Assembly (NCBI GenBank): GCA_004555055.1
Contig: SFJN01000156.1
Span: forward strand, 1-6,087
DNA: 6,087 nt
Direction: 5' to 3'
DNA from: Bacteroidales bacterium
Lineage (GTDB): Bacteria > Bacteroidota > Bacteroidia > Bacteroidales > Bacteroidaceae
Shown: piece by piece, positions 4,017 through 6,087 of the stretch
Layout: each line of letters opens with the position of its first letter
Position numbering within the stretch: the first letter of the stretch is position 1
The notes under the pieces: model-generated
Seen by the model: only the letters and a program-made list of their open reading frames with translations
Told to the model about the DNA's origin: nothing
Databases searched by the model: none
Translations under genes and position numbers: made by a program

Positions 4017-6087
4017 TATTTGTAATACTCGTTTTTCATTGCATCGACAACGTTGGGCAGTGTCCATTGCGGCACTTCGCGGTCGTTCGCGTCGAAGATG
4101 CTCATCCAATAGAACGTGGCGATGTCCAGCGCCTTTGCCTGCGCCACCATGTCGGCTGCCTGGTCGGCTGCTGCCTTCTTTAACTTGTCTGATGACGAGG
4201 CGTTTATCGTGACATTATTGCCGTGAGGGCCGTATTCGCCGATAATACACGGCATGCCTTTCGACACGAAACGTGTCTTGAGGCGTGTGAACATGGCCTT
4301 TATCTCATTGCTGCATGTCTGGTTCCACTCGCCGTAAGTGTTCACCCAGTCATAGGGGTCGTAGGAGTGTACCTCGACAGCGAGATGTCCCGGGGTGTTG
4401 TCTGTAGGGATGACAAGGTTGTCGATGACCTCCTGCTGGTGGGCGGCAGAATAGGTGCTGACGATGAGATTGCGCGTAAGGTTGTTGCCGCCTGTGGCTC
4501 TGACGGTGTTGACAAAGTCCTGGGCATAGCTGTTCACTACAGCGTAGCTGGCCTTGTTAGAGGGCTTGGTCCAGTTGTTGCCGGCGTCGAGCATCTCGTT
4601 GTACCCCTCGAAGAGGAGCCTCTGGCTGTATTTCGAGAAGCGTGTGGCTATCTGTCGCCACAGGTTCTTGTAGCGCGAGCTGTATTTGGTGTAGTTCTCG
4701 GCGTCGGCCTTAATCCACTGCAGTGGCTCCGTTCCGCTGCCCGTGTCGTGGTGGACGTTGAGGATGACGTAGAGACCGTTGTCGAGAGCGTACTTGACAA
4801 CCTCCTCAATGCGGTCCATCCATGTCTCATCGACATTGCCGTCAGCATCGATGTGCTGGTTCCATGACACCGGTATGCGGACAGAGTTGAAGCCTCCGTT
4901 CTTCAGGAATGCCATCTGTGAGGCTGTCACTTGGGGCTGTCCCCACGCTGTCTCATAGACGGAGGGAACCTTATGGTCACCTATCCATTCGCCGCAGGCA
5001 TCGAACGTGTTGCCGAGGTTGAAGCCGAGGCCCATGTTGCGGACAGCGGAGACTGCGCTCTCCTCTATGTATGTGGCGTTGACATTGACCATGTCGCGGG
5101 TGATGACATCAGGGCAGGACATTGCGTCTGACCACCATGCGGCATCAGGAAGATTGGAGCCGTACCACGGCATGAACCACGACCAGCGCGCGCCGGCATT
5201 CCATACGTCAGAGATCTTGGCGAACGACGAGTTTTCGCTGTTGCCACACTCGGCGAGGGCAATCATCTTGCCGGGATAACGGGCGGAGAGTTCGGTGTAT
5301 TCTTTCTTGTTGTCAGTGGCGGAAGATCCGTACAGGTCGCGGCCTATGATATCGACGTAAGCGTCGCCTGGATACCACGCCGCGTCGTTGTCATATTGTG
5401 TGGCGTCGCCGTTGTAGTTCTGTGATGTCCATACCCAGATAAGGTTGTGTATGCCTTTCTTTTGGAAATGGTCGAACATAGCCTTCCACAGACTCTTGTA
5501 AGTCTCAGCTCCGTCTATTCCCCACCAGAACCAGCTCTTGGCCCATGAGGCGCCAGACTTCAGGCAGGCGTTGCCGGCTGCCTCATGGAATGGGCGCCAG
5601 ACGGCTGAGATGCCGTTCTGCTGCAGCTTCAGGAGCACATCGGCGACGAGGTCCATCTGCTCGTAGAACCAGCGGTTCTCCCATGTTCCTGAGACGAGGG
5701 CGTTGGCGGCTCTGAACGTTGTCTGGTCGGTCGAGCATGTCACGCCTGAGCCGTCCTTTCCTACTGTAACACTCTCTGATGTGGGCACATTGAAATGCCA
5801 CATGAGCTGGACAAGGCCTCCGGCATCTGCCCATGATGTGACTGGCGTGATGTCGTCATAGTCTATCCATCCGTTGCCCTTGGGGACATAGATGTGTATG
5901 AAGTCAAAGCAGTTGAAGGCTGGGTAGCGCCCTGTCTGCTTATAGATGTTATCGGCTATCTTTGTGTTCCAGTTGACATCAGCCATTACAGACGAGAGGG
6001 TCTTCACGCCGTAGCATGTGCGTATGTACTTGAACAGGCGCCGTGTGGCTGTCGTGGCAAGAGGGTCGGCAAGGGTGACATCGCTGA
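4016..6087 (-). CDS. Two-domain GH26-GH5 glycoside hydrolase (beta-mannanase / endoglucanase type), 5' end beyond the window
   Basis: The frame is open from the right edge (first full codon at 6085) to TAA 4016-4018, giving 689 visible residues. The GTG at 6005-6007 is internal, since the 26 codons before it (from SDVTLADPLATTATRRLFKY) continue the GH26 domain. Signal peptide and start are not visible. Residues 4-332 are GH26, with MADVNWNT, MWHFNVP, WRPFHEAAG (acid/base Glu168), SWFWWG, VDIIGRDLY and ALAECGN (nucleophile Glu279). Residues 342-689 are GH5, of subfamily 4 by its motifs: GFNLGNTFDA, YETAWGQPQ, VRIPVSW (Arg403), NVHHDTG (443-449), FEGYNE (acid/base Glu497), VHSYDPY (His573, Tyr575), IGEYG (nucleophile Glu617) and FYWMSIFD (Trp660). 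There is almost no linker, and the protein ends just after GH5 without a binding module or sorting tail. GH26 is typically endo-beta-1,4-mannanase; GH5_4 covers beta-glucan, xyloglucan and some mannan. This arrangement resembles the GH26-GH5 protein of Prevotella bryantii. Both active sites look intact. It is the first visible gene of the operon. Confidence 0.95.
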   Translation of the reverse strand, partial: SDVTLADPLATTATRRLFKYIRTCYGVKTLSSVMADVNWNTKIADNIYKQTGRYPAFNCFDFIHIYVPKGNGWIDYDDITPVTSWADAGGLVQLMWHFNVPTSESVTVGKDGSGVTCSTDQTTFRAANALVSGTWENRWFYEQMDLVADVLLKLQQNGISAVWRPFHEAAGNACLKSGASWAKSWFWWGIDGAETYKSLWKAMFDHFQKKGIHNLIWVWTSQNYNGDATQYDNDAAWYPGDAYVDIIGRDLYGSSATDNKKEYTELSARYPGKMIALAECGNSENSSFAKISDVWNAGARWSWFMPWYGSNLPDAAWWSDAMSCPDVITRDMVNVNATYIEESAVSAVRNMGLGFNLGNTFDACGEWIGDHKVPSVYETAWGQPQVTASQMAFLKNGGFNSVRIPVSWNQHIDADGNVDETWMDRIEEVVKYALDNGLYVILNVHHDTGSGTEPLQWIKADAENYTKYSSRYKNLWRQIATRFSKYSQRLLFEGYNEMLDAGNNWTKPSNKASYAVVNSYAQDFVNTVRATGGNNLTRNLIVSTYSAAHQQEVIDNLVIPTDNTPGHLAVEVHSYDPYDWVNTYGEWNQTCSNEIKAMFTRLKTRFVSKGMPCIIGEYGPHGNNVTINASSSDKLKKAAADQAADMVAQAKALDIATFYWMSIFDANDREVPQWTLPNVVDAMKNEYYK

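Noticed and set aside
4017..4109. Longer N-terminus for the GH26-like lipoprotein, starting at 4109
   Set aside because: It would overlap the conserved end of the GH5 domain by 94 bases and place an Arg/Cys-rich stretch ahead of the lipoprotein signal, matching no family. The ATG at 4016 or the TTG at 3938 is more credible.
4223..4867. 214-codon plus-strand open frame opposite the GH5 domain
   Set aside because: It lies entirely antisense to a well-supported catalytic domain. Its translation shows no family motif, and it follows from the GC-rich codon use of the real gene.
6005..6007. GTG as the start of the GH26-GH5 enzyme
   Set aside because: The 26 codons upstream are open to the window edge and match the beginning of GH26 domains (ADPLATTATRRLFKYI), so the real start lies outside the window.

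Overview
The window looks like a polysaccharide-degradation region from a Prevotella-type gut or rumen member of the Bacteroidales. The grounds are a GH26-GH5 two-enzyme polypeptide of a kind known from ruminal Prevotella, a secreted protein with a Bacteroidetes-style C-terminal tail, a Bacteroidetes TAnnTTTG promoter element, and A-rich leaders instead of strong Shine-Dalgarno sites. The coding DNA is GC-rich by eye. The fragment at the left edge is clearly lower, at 41% GC over the first 180 bases.

Layout from left to right. Positions 1-187 (+) hold the last 61 codons of a lysine-rich protein, tentatively a transposase C-terminus. Positions 238-2490 (-) encode a 750-residue secreted multidomain protein of unknown function with its own promoter. 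Positions 2491-2873 are non-coding and contain that promoter, a run of nine G, a G-rich tract between inverted repeats, a 39-base tandem duplication, and a strong intrinsic terminator for the gene to the right. Positions 2874-4016 (-) encode a lipoprotein with a GH26 mannanase fold signature in which both catalytic glutamates appear to be replaced. Positions 4016-6087 (-) encode a GH26-GH5 enzyme that keeps all four catalytic glutamates; its N-terminus lies beyond the right edge.

The enzyme gene and the GH26-like lipoprotein gene form an operon that reads leftward. Their stop and start codons overlap (TAATG), and the terminator follows the second gene. The inferred division of labour is that the two-domain enzyme cuts beta-mannan and/or beta-glucan chains, while the inactive GH26 relative binds the glycan or its oligosaccharides. 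The 750-residue protein is a separate transcription unit, and its link to glycan use is only suggested by its position and its beta-rich secreted architecture. The most interesting item is the apparent GH26 pseudoenzyme coupled to an intact GH26-GH5 enzyme.
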